Source: Heterostelium multicystogenum | Lineage: Eukaryota; Evosea; Eumycetozoa; Acytosteliales; Acytosteliaceae | Direction: 5' to 3' | Length of the DNA stretch: 64,000 nucleotides | Assembly: GCA_003667245.1 (NCBI GenBank) | Contig: RCNN01000027.1 | Span: 91,804 to 155,803 of the forward strand | Shown here: piece after piece, positions 22,746-35,670 of the stretch | Layout: every line of letters starts with the position of its first letter | Numbering within the stretch: position 1 is the stretch's first letter | Notes under the pieces: model-generated | What the model was told of the DNA's origin: nothing | Database searches by the model: none | The model's input: only the letters and a program-made list of their open reading frames with translations | Position numbers and translations under genes: made by a program

Positions 22746-24363
22746 ATAGTTAAATAAATAAACTTTAGTAACAAATAAATAGTTTAATGATTTCTAGAAT
22801 AGATAATTAAAAATTGATTGGAGTAATTTAAGTAAAGATTAAAAATTGATTCTTTAAACTTTAATAGAGTTACTAAATATCAAGTATACAATTAAGTTTC
22901 TCACATCACATGATCCTATTATTATACTTTGAAATTATTTGTTATAGATTGGGGCATCTATAAATATTATTATTAAATGTAAATTTATAACGAATTTAAA
23001 ACTTATTTAAATTGTTCTGTTTGATGTGAATGATAGCAAGTTGATAAGATTTTAAAACATTTGTAATCTATTTAAAACATGTTTTTGGTGGATATTAAAA
23101 TTAGAATTGTCAGGTGTAATGGGTGGTGGTTTGATTTGTATGGAGTGTACTGCTGTTCATCATTTATTTTTATTTATGTTAAAAATGATGGACATCCAAC
23201 CTAAACAGCACTGCTAACAAAAAAAATAAATAAATCACAATTAATTGATAAATAAATAATATAAATCTATTACTTTTTGAATTTTCACAAGTTTTATAAT
23301 ATATGGGTGATTTTACATTTATATGGAAAACTAAAGATTGTAGTGATTGAGAGTTTGATATTAATAGATAAAGATTCGAAATTAATAGTAGATCCATTTG
23401 TTGAATTGTGTCTTTGGAAAATATAAATATTTCAAAAGATTGATTGATGGGGCTTTATTTTGATTGGTAATAAAATTTGAAGATAATTTATCTTCTTATT
23501 TCCATTAAATAAATAAATAGATAGAAATACTTACAAATAATACTTTATTATTATTATTATATTTTATTATATAGATATTATTTTGTTGGTTTTAAAACCA
23601 ATTAGGGATTTCTTAATAAATACTAATTTCTGGAAAATATATTGGATCGTTGATTGAATCCTTTATACTTTAAATGTAAAGAAATCTTAATATTAAGATT
23701 GATGTTTGATAGATTCTGATTTAAATAATTAATTTTTAAATTTTATAAAGAATGGTTATGTTTTATTATTTATATAATTACAATAATGGATGATGAACCT
23801 AAAATAAAAAATATCTTTATTCAAGGTTATTCGAATGGATAGATGGTATTTAAAAAAATTATTGATATGAATTTTAATTGGTTTTGGTTGAAGGGTAGAT
23901 ATGTTGGTATTGTTGTCGTTGAGATATTTTATTCTAATTAAATATATAAGTTTCACTGAGATATTTGATTGCAGTTAAACAATACATCAGAAATAAAGTA
24001 ATATGATTGTGGCTACAATATAAATATAATGTATTTCTTAATTTACTTACTTACTTATGATGATTGTCTAGTTCCAAAAATGATAGATATTACTAATATT
24101 TTATGTAAATTTATCACTACCATCATATCAAAAACAGTTGTTACCACTTCCACCAACAGCACGACCACTCAACAACCACAACCACTGATCACCACCTTGT
24201 CGACCACCCATAATCCTTATATATCTTTTTTCTAATCATACATGTTTTAATTATTTCCTCTATTGGGATTAAATTAAAACATATGAATTTAGAGCATTTT
24301 TGGTAGTAGAAGTAAACTGAACCAAAGATTGTGGTATGTGGTAAAACGGCACTGTTTCATTCA

Positions 24364-25590
24364 TTTCAAACTATATAATTGCACCATCATCATATTCACT
24401 ACTAGATGTAGACTGTGGTTGAAATTGAGATATTTCTGGTGGTAAACAGTTGTCTCAGGCGGTGGGTGGTGGTAGTAGGGTAATGGTAATGATCAAATAT
24501 TGTTGATGTGTGGTTGGTTGTTAGAATGACAGGTTTGCAGTCACTGCAACTTACTGTGAAAATGACACCTCCAATCTTGCAAGTGATGGGTATTGTCATG
24601 AGCAAATGTGGTTTCGTATATGCAATTTCCAGAGTACTACTACTGTGATAAATCTGAAAATACAAAATGGATCAATTCGAATTAAGTTGTTGTTGTTGAT
24701 ATTCGTTCGCTTAGTGAGTGATATTTGTTTTATAAATGTAAGTGTAACCGTGCTTTCTTAAATTATAATTTTATTTGTTGGTATTCCAATTTGGATTGAA
24801 TAGATTGATGTATTGATTGGTTGGTGAAGTTGGGGTAGTAAAAAGGATACTATTAAAAAAGTTTACTATATATGTCTTGTAGTTAGTGATTAATATTTTT
24901 AGAGATGTGGGGACAGTCGTGGTGATCGATGTGTTGTTGGTGTTACTGCTGGGTGGAAAGGATATATGATTGAATCTAGCTGGACAGTGTGACAGTATGT
25001 TTTTCAAACGGCGAGTAGATGTGGTAAGTATTTATAACATTCAAGTTGATAGCAAAGAACACTGTAAATTTGGACAGCTATTTAAAACATCGAATTGATC
25101 AAACAGCCAAGAAATATTAATATGTAATTGACAGCTGGACTGCTTGAGGGAAGATGATGTGATTGATGTTGAGATAGAGTGCTGGAAATAACACTCCAAC
25201 TATCTATGATTGTTATAACTACAAAAAACACTACATTGACATATGCCATAAAATTATTAGTAGATGATTTTCGATCATAATGGGGTAACTTGTTAAGAAT
25301 GAAAAGTGTTTTACAACTATAATGACAACAAAATATTTATATATATATTGCATGATGATTGGTTTGGTGGGTGTCTCTGAAGATGTGTTGGTTTGGGTGG
25401 AAGCGGGAATCTTGAGATATTTAATGGTGTTTTGGGATAGTAACTCAAGTTCATTTGTTAGGTTCGACTGGAGAGGGGGGGTTTGATCAGATGGACCCCT
25501 ATCGAATCCAAGCAAAATCCACTCACCACAGCACCAAACTATTAATAATATTAATATTAAACAATCAACCATATTAATAACAAACATCAC
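24364..25590 (-). CDS. Candidate spliced gene for a secreted or membrane protein, unrecognised
   Basis: This patch has higher GC than its surroundings and several coding-like minus-strand frames. The frame from 25590 or 25584 begins with a hydrophobic leader (CLILILLIVWCCG) followed by a soluble-looking stretch containing FDRGPSDQTPPLQSNLT. A second frame, starting with an ATG near 25250, also has a signal-like start (MAYVNVVFFVVITIIDS). A TTTTCAG acceptor near 24660 opens a frame reading IYHSSSTLEIAYTKPHLL, and GTAAGT follows near 24560. A last frame ends SSSEYDDGAII at a TAG near 24376. No single open model joins these, frameshifts may intervene, and no family was recognised. Two small adjacent secreted proteins are an alternative to one spliced gene. 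Confidence 0.35.
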
Positions 25591-27347
25591 AAAGAAATTA
25601 AAACAAAATATTATTATTGTTCCAGATTAAGTATTTTATAAATAATTGATGATGATGATTTCAAATTTAGGAGAATCCTCCTACTCATATGAATTCATTG
25701 GATAGCTAGACGTAGAGATGGTTGTTGTGTGAATGTACAATACAATACAATACAAAAAATAAAAGTGTGTTTTATTTGATTGGTTTTATTTTCCTCCAGC
25801 TCCACTGCCAATACTAACCCTGTCTGAGATGTGTATGACACACACCCACACACATAGATATATATTATAAGGCATATAGTTTATTAATAATCCACTTTAA
25901 ATTTATATATATGTATATTATAATATTTATATTATATTAATATTAGTTTCATCACAAACCTTTGAAATGATGAAGGTTTTTAACGATTTAACCATCATCC
26001 GATCAACATGTTGCTATGATCAAAATCATCAGTATTTTTATTAATATTATTTGATTGTTGTTTTAAAATATATGGATATTGTTATTTCATTCATCATCAT
26101 CCAGCTCTGTTTGTTTTATATATTTATTTTAAATTACAAATTTAGTTTAAATATTTACCATATTTGGTAATAATAATAAATATATATTTATTATTATTAC
26201 ATAGTGGGTTTGTATTCTAATCCTTTTACACTTGGTGTTGTGTTAAAGTTCTACCACTACTACTACTATTGATTGAATTAAGGAGGGCAATACCATTCCT
26301 ATCCGTCCATTGTATCACACAGAAGATTAGGATGAATGAACTTTTAAAATTTATGATGATGAATGTTTTATTTAAGTCATTTATAATATGATATATCTTT
26401 ATTGCTGATAATTGATTGTGGATAATCTAAATTTGATATCTTTCATTTTGTCAGTCCATCATTGAACGAACAATCACACCATCACTAGATCATTATTGTT
26501 CACCACCCAATCGTCAACACCACCACCTCCAAAAATACTAAGAGGTAACCAACCATATTGATTTCCAAGCTATTAATAAATTAAAATGCTCTATTAAAAG
26601 TAACCTTATTTGTCAAGTACTTTACTGAATTAATAATTAAATACTCAAGGTAGTTGGTATGTATATGTATCTATGTAGGATGATGGTTGTAATAGTATAA
26701 TATAATATAATAAATTAGACTTGATGAGCAAACAAACTTGCTATTGGTTACTAATTTCATAAAGTAATATATGTATTTTAACAATACTCTTTGTTATAGT
26801 TTATTATATTGTTGAGTTTGAATTAACCGATCCTTTTCGAACGGTCCTAGGATGAGTGATTTGATTCGTAAAGATTAGCAATAAAATTAGTTGATTGCGT
26901 ATCTTTAGTGTTTATTTAATGTTTTGATCAATTATATAATTAAGTAATGAATAATTTTTGTAATATGGAAAAAGTAATCAATACCTTTAGCTTACAATTT
27001 ACATTTGTTACTTTACACTCATTCAAACAACAGTCTCCACTATGATGAGTAGATTTCGATTCTGATTTAATTTTCTCTAATCTCAATACGAATCACCTTC
27101 AAATTATTTTGATAAATCATAGTATTCTCTTTACTTAACCTATACATCACTTAACTTTATAAACTTAACTAATGATATTATTATTATTATGTTACTGCAG
27201 TCATTTTCTTTACTACTTGGTCAAGATTTATAATTAAAAGACCAATTAAATCGAAACCCGCAAAATTTTTGAATCAAAAATAACAAACATAAAATACAAA
27301 CTGTTATTATTTACTATTCTATTTATATTATTTATTTAATTATATAT
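25591..27347. other. AT-rich intergenic region
   Basis: Between the candidate secreted-protein gene and the 3' end of the F-box/armadillo gene. It holds AT repeats (about 25855-25940), a CTA triplet run near 26255 and a short GC-richer spot at 26825-26860 (CTTTTCGAACGGTCCTAGGA). No gene could be supported. Confidence 0.55.
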
Positions 27348-29655
27348 CTATTGTGCAGCTTCTTCTAGGGCACTTTGTAAAATTCTCATTAACTCTAAAA
27401 ATCGATTTGAATATGCTGGATGATTTATACAAGCAATCTCCATTAAAGAAATACCGCCTGATCTTGCGATTGTCAATTTGTTCTTGGCTATAATGTAGTT
27501 AAAATATATGTTAGTCAAGAGTCAGAATTCTTCTTTCTTTTTTTACTATACTTACGATTACATGATAGATTCTTTAGAGCACCTCTGCCTTGCATTTGTA
27601 CACCTGAGTGATATGGATGATTTTTCATTGCTTGCAGAATTAATTTTATTCCACCTTCTCTTGCTATAGTTTCTTCGTTTACTTCATCTTGGTAGGCAAG
27701 ATTTATCAAAGCAGCACAACCTTCATCCTGAACATCTGGATCTTGGTAATGGTTGGTCATTGCTTGTAAAACCAATTGAATTCCACCTAACTTTGTAATT
27801 AAATCTTTGTTTCTCTCTATTAATTTTAATAAATGATTAGTTTTAGCTAACATATTATAGTTCTTTATGTCATACCATTTCTTGCAAAGGTTTTCTAAGT
27901 GCACCACATCATTAAGTTGTAAATCGGGATGTGAGGCAAAACACTTCATGCTATTTAAAATTAAATTAATTCCACCTTCTTTGGCACTTAGTACTTTGTT
28001 CTTGTCATTGCATCCAAGATTTCTGAGTGCACCACATCCTTGAGTTTGGATACCTATGTGATTTGGATGGTTTCTCATGGCAGTAGCAATAGCATGGATA
28101 CCACCTTCTTGTGCAACTCTACTCTCACTCAAATCGTTTCTGGCAAGATTTCTTAAAACAAAACTAGTGTTATATTGAACACCTGCATTATGAAGATGAT
28201 TTCTCCATTGCTGCCAAAATCAATTTAATACCATCCAACTCAACGACTTCTAAATAATTATTGTTAGAATCTATAAAAAAATATTAGTTGGTGTTATTAA
28301 TTAAGAGATTTTCTTATTCAACTTACAAACTCCAAAGCTATTGGGAGAGTCACATGTCAAATTTCCTAAAGCTCCACAAGCATCTTCTTGAACACCTGCA
28401 TTCAAAGGATGGTTCTTCAATTGCTTGTAAAATTAACTTGATACCATCGTATCTAGCAATAAGGGCTTCATGTTCGTCCTCTTTTCTTTGTCTATAACTA
28501 AGTCTCTTAAGAATATAACATGTTTCTCTTTGGACCAAAGAATTGTGGGAATGTTTCATCATGACTCCAATAATTTTCTTTATTTGTCCATTCTCATCAT
28601 TGCATCAAAAGTCTTCATAAATTCCTATTATTACAATGTAAATACATAATTGGAAATAAAATTATTTAACTTATACTTACTGGACTTAAATCATCCATTA
28701 AACATAATAACATTTTAACTTGAGGTGGATTGGATGACCAACGTGAATTGAATTGCATGGCATAAAAGATTCTTGGACAACTACGTTCGAAAAAGGCTAC
28801 CCCAGAATTTGAAACTTTCAACTGTGTTCCAGATACGACGACATGTCAAACTAATATTCCATAGGTCTCTGGCTTCTAAAAATGAAAGTAAATGTACTAG
28901 GATCTCGGTTGGAATGGAAAAAAAGATCTACATATTGGTCTTGGATAATATTATCCTCTACCATATTGTGACTCGTTTTTTGGTCACACTGAGATTGCGA
29001 CAGTGATTTTTTGGTGGATATGGATGAGAAAATGGTAGATAAACACTGGGCCTTCAATTGTTTTTTGAATGGATTGAGTCGATAGAATGGAATTGGAAAG
29101 CATTTCTTTGTGAATTGGGTCAATATAATTTTCAGATGATTGAGTAGTTGTTGTTGTAGTTGTTGTAATAGTCGTTGTTGTAGGTTCTATATTAGATGAA
29201 TAATCTATCTTTTCTTCTTTTTCTTCTTCAGGTTCTACTTCGATTAACTCTTTATTATAGTTATTATTATTGTCTTGTTGTTGTTGATTATGGTGATGAT
29301 GGTTATTATTATTGTTGTTATTATTATTTATACTAAGCAATTGATTTTCTAGGTTTAATCGAAAGTTATAATCAATTTTATCTAATTCTTCTTTTTCTAA
29401 TTCTAAATTCTCTAGCTTTTGTAGGATTAGTTGTTGAAGTGTTTGCTCTTGTTGTGTTTCTTCTTTTAATTTATGTTCTGGCTGTTCTGGTTGCTCTTGT
29501 TGTTGTTGGTTTTCTAAACAACTTCTACTACGGTAAATATAGTTTAAAAGAAACATTGTGCATAAAGCTGAGATGGACATCCACTTTGGAAATTTAATGA
29601 GAGGTTGCAGATAATTTTGAGACAATATTCCTCGACAATAATTCCTACAAATCAA
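27348..29655 (-). CDS. F-box plus armadillo-repeat protein (putative SCF substrate receptor)
   Basis: The N-terminal part has a hydrophobic stretch (ISALCTMFLLNYIY) and long Gln/Glu, Asn and Thr runs. An F-box follows at about 28940-28800: LPTEILVHLLSFLEARDLWN, then LTCRRIWN and FWGSLF. Armadillo repeats fill the rest, each ending like 'GGI..IL.AM.NHP....VQ..GCGALRNL'. Exons are (29655)-28681, 28624-28327, 28270-27556 and 27487-27348, with GTAAGT donors. Single-base breaks in T5 near 28795 and at short runs near 28428 and 28212 interrupt otherwise conserved sequence. F-box proteins present substrates to SCF ubiquitin ligases; here the armadillo stack would bind the target. The start is uncertain: 29655 lies at an acceptor-like TTGTAG, an internal ATG is at 29580, and a possible 5' exon begins at an ATG at 29847. 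Confidence 0.75.
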
Positions 29656-31998
29656 TAAATATAATTAATAATCACACACCAAACACACTCTCTTTTTTCT
29701 ATTCCAATTTCAACAACAATTATTAAAAGATGAAACAAAAACTACTACTACTACTACACTAATAAATTTTAATATTAAATAAAATTAATTATATAATAAT
29801 AATAACATACTAATAACAATAACAACAACAACACATGATAATTTCATTAATGATAAAATTAATTATATTTATTTCTTATTATCTATATAATAACCACCAG
29901 TTTTACACTAACACCCCCACATTACTTACTTATTTGCATGTTTGAAAAGCAAACACCAAAAAACACCTATTCTATCCCTTTAAAGAGGAAGCCATAATAA
30001 TAATAATAATAATATGTCATTAAAAATACTAATAATATATTTTATCATCCATCGCGATGCTGATATAATGGATTGTGTGGTAACTAATAAGCTAGCTTAT
30101 ATTTATAAACAATGTATGATGTTACTCGTTAGAAACACACAGACACATCAATGTTTGACAGCAAAATAAGTTTTATCCATTCCATTCCAATCCTTTATTT
30201 TTATTTATAAATAGATTTGTGGTGGTGACTCTGTGTGGTAGTCAATGGTGGGTTAGGATTTTGATAGATTGGGAGTTTACCATAACTTTTATAATGATGA
30301 TATTAATTTTATAAAGGTGAATGATAAATAATGTTATGAATGTCGCTAGAGGATCCAAAGTACACTGACGACAAGAATTAATTAATATTCATTGGTAGGA
30401 TAAACCCAATCTTTAATATCTAAAATTTATGTAGTACTCTAATAATATAATATAATTGTATGATTTGACATGGTTTTAACATCTAACAACTACACTAGAA
30501 TAAAATACATTTGAATGTCCTTTGCGTATTAGGATATTCATTCTAGGAGTAATTACATCATCATTGTAAGTATTTATTGTCAATCATTTTAATTGATCTA
30601 ATAAAATATATTAAGTTTTTTAAACAGGTGCTATTTAACATGTGGATTGATTTAAATTTGTTTGATATTTTTAAAAAGTTTAAGATTTAAATCAATAAAC
30701 TTGGTAATATTTATAAATTTACCCACATTTAACATTTAATATGTTATTTATTGTTCCAACAACATAAAAATATATTAACAATTCATCGACTTGCACATCC
30801 AAAACATACATCCTCTTATCTACCTCAAGTTGCTCCACTCACTTCTCAATCTTTATCTCTTGGTCAATGAAATTATATATAATAATAATAATAATAGTGA
30901 ATACATATTATCTGTCTATTATATCTATGATTGATTGATTGATGAGGGGTTGATGTTGTTTAATATTTAAAAAATACAATTCCTATTTGATCAAATTAAT
31001 ATGTTTAGCATATTTTTTTAATTATTATAATTAATTAACAATAAATTTAATGTCTTTTTAAATATTGTTCAATCTTAATAAACATTAATTTAATGGGTAT
31101 TGATTAATGTTAATTAGAGTTGTGTGTAAAAATAAATCAAAACAAAATAAATTTTAGTTGGATATTTCTTGATTTAATAAAATTTTAATATAAATATCTA
31201 TATTACTAAAACTAGAAACTATTTGTTTGACTCTGAATTCAAATTTAGAAATATCTTTCATTTCACCAAACTAATGATAATAGATTTAAATCTACTTACA
31301 ATGAATATCTAATAAAATAGAATATATTTATCATTATACTCGGCTAATACTGAATACTAGCTTTATATACTTTGGACTCTTATTTATTTAATGAATAATA
31401 GTAGGTCGTCTATAGTGTTGAAATGTTTGAACTGAACTTAACTTGTTACTATCATTATATAAATGTATGCACTTTCCAATCTTATTTATTAACAAATTAT
31501 AATATTTAGAACTGATTCGCTCTAATAAAATAAATACTATTAAATATTAATAGAAGTAGGAGGAGGTGGAGGTTATTAAATTAAACAAAGGTGTAATATT
31601 TTAGTGTCAGTATTCTGAGAGGAAAGAATAGAAAAATAACAACTTAATAGAATAGGTCAGTTTTGAAGAAATCAATTGTTTTCTATCCAAATAAAGAACA
31701 CAATAATAATAATAATACCAATATTATACTGGTGATGATCACCATATTAGTAAAGTAGAGTGATTGTTCAACGGTGGTGGTGATAGTGGGCTATTACTAC
31801 AGCAGCAACAGCAGTTGGGTTTCATCAATAACCAAAATTTAATTTTGGGTAAAAAAACATTAAACACAGTTTACTAAAAACTGGAGATAAAATTATAGGA
31901 ATAGGAAATTAATATATTAATGTTTTAGGACATATATTTATTTTAATTTAATATTTATTTATTTGCAACTAATATTATTTATTATTATTATTATTTCA
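29656..31998. other. 2.3-kb intergenic region
   Basis: Upstream of the F-box/armadillo gene and downstream of the next minus-strand gene. Very AT-rich, with ATA/AAT triplet runs near 29800, 29995 and 31690. Nothing codes convincingly apart from the possible 5' exon near 29847. Confidence 0.55.
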
Positions 31999-33665
31999 TT
32001 ATTTATCATAGCTTTGTTTAATTAATTTACCAATTATATTTGCTAATAATGTTTGATCAATGCCATTGTGGATGCTATTGGTGTTGGTGTTAGTGATAGA
32101 GGTTGATGTGGTTGTTGGTGTCGCGGCTGATGATGGATGTGCAGGGTGATGGTGATGTTGTTTTAGATTGGTTTGTGAAGATTGTTTTTTGTTGTTGGCT
32201 CTGGTGACTCGGAATCTAGCGAGTTGGTCGATGATGTACTTGATGAGAGGACCGGTTGCAAATTGTTGGAAAGTAAAAATGAGGATTCAACGGTGAGTGG
32301 TGATGGTGTTTTGGTAGTGCGTCTGGTATGTTTGTCAAAGAATGGATTGTAGATCGATACCGATGTCGATGGTACCAGATTCTTGATGGTCTGGCAATCA
32401 TGCTCAAACTCTGTGAACAATTTGGTGTATGCTGGCAGATTCTCTGTCTCGAAGCGACGTTGATCTTCGTGGTCCTTGAAGTGGTCGAGTTGCGGTTGCA
32501 ATCGCAGTGTCTGTACCAAATTTATGACAAAACTCTTTCCACTGGGCGATGTCTTGAGAGTGATCATGTCGATTGTCTTGGAGCTGCCCTTCTTAAAGAA
32601 CGACAGTCCATAGACGAATGTCAGTGGGTTAACTGGATTGAATTTCTTGATAAACCATCGAGCCAACTTTTCCAAATCAAACTGATTCTTTGTCAATAAC
32701 TGTTGTTGTGGATCTGTATTGCCATTGCTAACTGCAGAGGTGCTGGTTGTTGTTGTTGTGGTTGTTTGTTCCGGTGATGTGACAGAAGTAGTGGATTTAG
32801 CACTTGGAATTACATTTGCACTCCATTTATGATTCTGTAAGATAGGATCGATGTTGTAGAGTGTTTGTGTGTATAATGAATCTATTTTGGGATATGAGGG
32901 ATAGAGTTGATTCCTGTCGATGTCAGTACCAATGATGACCTGCATATCACTCTCCAAATAGAGAATGGGATACGACTGTAATGTGTGGAAAGAATCCGAT
33001 CTGTGAAGTGGAATATGTCCAAAAATGACTTGTGGATTGTCCGCTAGCGAAAACTGTCCAATATGCTTTTGAATCGTTAGCACCTGTAATATACAACGGA
33101 GACGAATAGGGATCATCAAACTTTGCAATTAAACTTTTCTATATATATGTCAAGCAAATTGTGCATGCAAAGTTAGAGACGACGCTAATCAAACGTTTGA
33201 GTAAATTCAACATAATATTGCCTAACATACATGTAATAAGTTTGAAATCTGTTCAAATGTTGGGTTTTGTAAAGATTTTGAAAATACTCTGTACAGAGTT
33301 AGAATCGATAGTTAGTAACCTTTGTTGCTGATCTGTCTGCCTATATGCTTCTATTGGCTACTTACTTTTGGAACTTTTGGAATGAAGCTGAAAAGTGGAA
33401 ACCTAGCCAAACAACATCATCTGTTCTATATGATGATGAAAGGTTAGCAAAGTATCAAAAAGAAAAAACAGACCACTAATTTAGAAGATACATACTGGTG
33501 ACGCTTTCCTTCAAGTGTAACAGAGAACTCAACATGATTCTTCGATAGCAATACAGTAACACCCGAAGGCAATGCACCGAGATTACTAGCACTTGACTGC
33601 AGATCTTCAGCCTGCAGACTTTTAACCTTCTTTACACCTTTTATTCCTTCATATACATTAATCAT
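31999..33665 (-). CDS. Unrecognised dictyostelid protein
   Basis: The start is the ATG at 33665. Exon 1 encodes a compact basic region (KGVKKVKSLQ) with alternating hydrophobics (GVTVLLSKNHVEFSVTL), then a GTATGT donor at 33495. After an intron of about 410 bp the frame continues from about 33083 (VLTIQKHIGQFSLADNPQVI). It holds YPILYLESDMQVIIGTDID, a Thr-run linker, then LEKLARWFIKKFNPVNPLTF and LFTEFEHDCQTIKNL, and a Ser/Thr-rich tail. The open frame stops at 32163, but one more A in the A6 run near 32180 continues it through a His/Thr/Asn-rich tail to a stop at 31999-32001. There is no signal peptide or membrane segment. I do not recognise a family. The promoter is shared with pex4. Confidence 0.65.
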
Positions 33666-33680
33666 TTTTGTTTCTCTATC

Positions 33681-33711
<31 letters not shown>

Positions 33712-34391
33712 CTATATTACAATACTATACAATACAAATACTCTTAACTATTCTTATGACTCTTACTATTCTTATGATTATCGCTATTGACTATATCAAA
33801 TCAATCAATCCAATCCAATCAATCAATCAGTCAATTAATCAAATAAGATCTAATATAATATTGTTATTCTATTTTGTATTTTTTTATTTTTCTCAATTGT
33901 GAAAAATGAACTTCAATACTTCTTATTTTGAGAATTCAAATATAATATGTGCAATATATATATATATATATATTCGATATTGATTACCCAATATTCACAA
34001 GATATCTTTATCATAAGCCATCAAGCTCATAACACCTATAAAATAGAAGTTATCCACACAAATTTAATATTTGTTTACTGAACCAATTAACAAATAGTAC
34101 ACTATTTACTGTATTTAAATAATTGTCTGTTGAATATATATATTCAATATCGAATAACTATTATAACACATAAATACCTTTAAAGAATAAAAAGAATATT
34201 GTGCGTCCCTGGACATCCAATAAATAAATAATTCTATTATTATTTTAAATAAAATTTGCAATATTTACACACTCTGCTGTCTTTTCAAAAAATATTGAAA
34301 ATTCAATTTAAAAACATAATATAATTATACATACATATATACATTGCATTAGCTTCTCTGCTGTTAGTCTAACTCTCTTATAACATATAAA
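33666..34391. promoter_or_regulatory. Divergent promoter region with TCTA microsatellite
   Basis: A 726-bp spacer between two genes transcribed away from each other (unrecognised gene, minus; pex4, plus). It includes a (TCTA)n run at 33675-33715, TCAA/CAAT repeats near 33800-33840 and a (TA)n run near 33956-33972. Confidence 0.6.
33675..33715. repeat. (TCTA)n microsatellite
   Basis: About ten tetranucleotide units with one TTTA interruption, immediately upstream of the unrecognised gene's start codon. Confidence 0.85.
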
Positions 34392-34987
34392 ATGGTAATG
34401 TAAATAGATCATTCATCATCTCTAGAGTATCTTATCTAATATTGATATTGATATTAATATGTAGGCTGCAAGATTAATGAAAGAATATAAAGTTTTACAG
34501 AACGAAGCATTCGAAGATATTATATTATACCCTAAAGATGAAACAGATCTCTATCAGTGGACTGCAATCATAAAGGGTCCACCTGAAACACCTTATGAGG
34601 GTGGTAACTTTGAATTAGATATCCAAGTACCATCGAACTATCCACTTCAACCACCCACTGTTAAATTTGTAACCAAAGTATTCCATCCCAACATTCATTT
34701 TAAAGGTAAGTTGATGATGTTCTGTTATTATTGCGCAGCACTAACTATAGAGCCTCTATCTACTACTACTATAAATCATTTAGACAGGGGAGATTTGTTT
34801 AGATTTATTAAAAACATCATGGTCAGCTATATATACACTTCAGTCAGTTTGTAGATCGATTATAGCATTGCTTTCACATCCAGAGGCAGACAGTCCACTC
34901 AATTGCGATGCAGGTAATCTCATGAGAAACGGTGATCAGAAAGGACACGATTCTTTAGCTAAAATGTATACAAGAATATACTCATAG
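34392..34987 (+). CDS. pex4: Pex4-type ubiquitin-conjugating enzyme (peroxisomal E2)
   Basis: This E2 should mono-ubiquitinate the import receptor Pex5 at the peroxisome so that it can be recycled. Exons are 34392-34394, 34465-34705 and 34788-34987; together they give exactly 147 codons plus stop. Exon 1 contributes only the ATG. Hallmarks include KEYKVLQNEAFEDIILYP, WTAIIKGPPETPYEGG, YPLQPPTVKFVTKVFHPNIHF, active-site Cys in GEICLDLLK, TLQSVCRSIIALLSHPEADSPLN and the C-terminal KMYTRIYS. SPLNCDAGNLMR and the HF(K)GEICLD region fit Pex4 better than other E2s. By this splicing the usual Thr before GEIC is absent; a single-base error at the exon 2 end could account for it. It shares a promoter with the minus-strand gene. 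Confidence 0.9.
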
Positions 34988-35670
34988 ACAACAACTCGAT
35001 TATACAATATTCACACTATTTATTAAATAATAAACATAATAATCAATTGTACAATCAGTTCATTCATGCATTACTGACTGCACTCACATTTAGTATAAAA
35101 TTGGTCCAATTTCTTCATGTCAATTTTTATACTAAATTTGAGTTTAGGAAGTATGACTTAAGAAGCCGAAGCTAATAATGATCATTTCAGTTACAACTCA
35201 TACAAATTACATTACTCGGCAATAACCTTCACACCTTAGTTATGGATATTATGTTAAAATTATTAAAATTTACACTGATATTATATTGATCATGATTCAT
35301 TAACATTTGAATCTTGAGTTTTTCTAATCTTACAAATTTTGCAGGCATAACTTTGCATCACCCTCCCCAAATCAAGACTCCTAATTGATCATTAAAGCAA
35401 AAAATCAAGAATAATTGCTGATCTTTTTATATTTAAAATTTGCCCGAAAAATATCATCCTGCGACCGAGGTCCAGCTATGATTGGTTTTGATCAAAATTC
35501 ATGTTCTTTTATTAGAACCAACTACTATTCTAACGCCATAATAATAATAATAATAATAATCATAATAATATAAAAATAATATTGAAGACGACAATCGTTA
35601 CTAAGTCAAACCTTGTCAAATAAAGCAATGTTTCAATTGTTTTCTTTAATATATAATATAATATAATAAA
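34988..35670. other. Intergenic spacer between pex4 and the ComC-like gene
   Basis: Apart from the inverted repeat at 35089-35136 and an ATA/AAT run near 35540-35565, nothing is recognisable. Both flanking genes point right, so it holds the pex4 3' UTR and the next gene's promoter. Confidence 0.55.
35089..35136. repeat. Inverted repeat (about 15-bp arms)
   Basis: TTTAGTATAAAATTG at 35089-35103 pairs with CAATTTTTATACTAAA at 35121-35136 with one bulged base. It lies about 100 bp past the pex4 stop and could shape the 3' end of the transcript. Confidence 0.65.

Larger units (their letters stand above)
18638..24363. other. Long gene-poor region upstream of the homeobox gene
   Basis: About 5.7 kb of very AT-rich DNA with no recognisable coding sequence. 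Triplet runs (TTG/TTA) occur near 19460-19500, 20450 and 22090; CTATTAA tandem units near 20710-20740; and ATAAATA repeats near 22670-22745. It may include the homeobox 5' UTR and promoter. Short ORFs here have no family features except the weak candidate at 21696-21977. Confidence 0.55.

Noticed and set aside
27040..27095. C/D-box snoRNA suggested by ATGATGA and CTGA
   Set aside because: The boxes are too close together and no terminal stem or guide region could be drawn.
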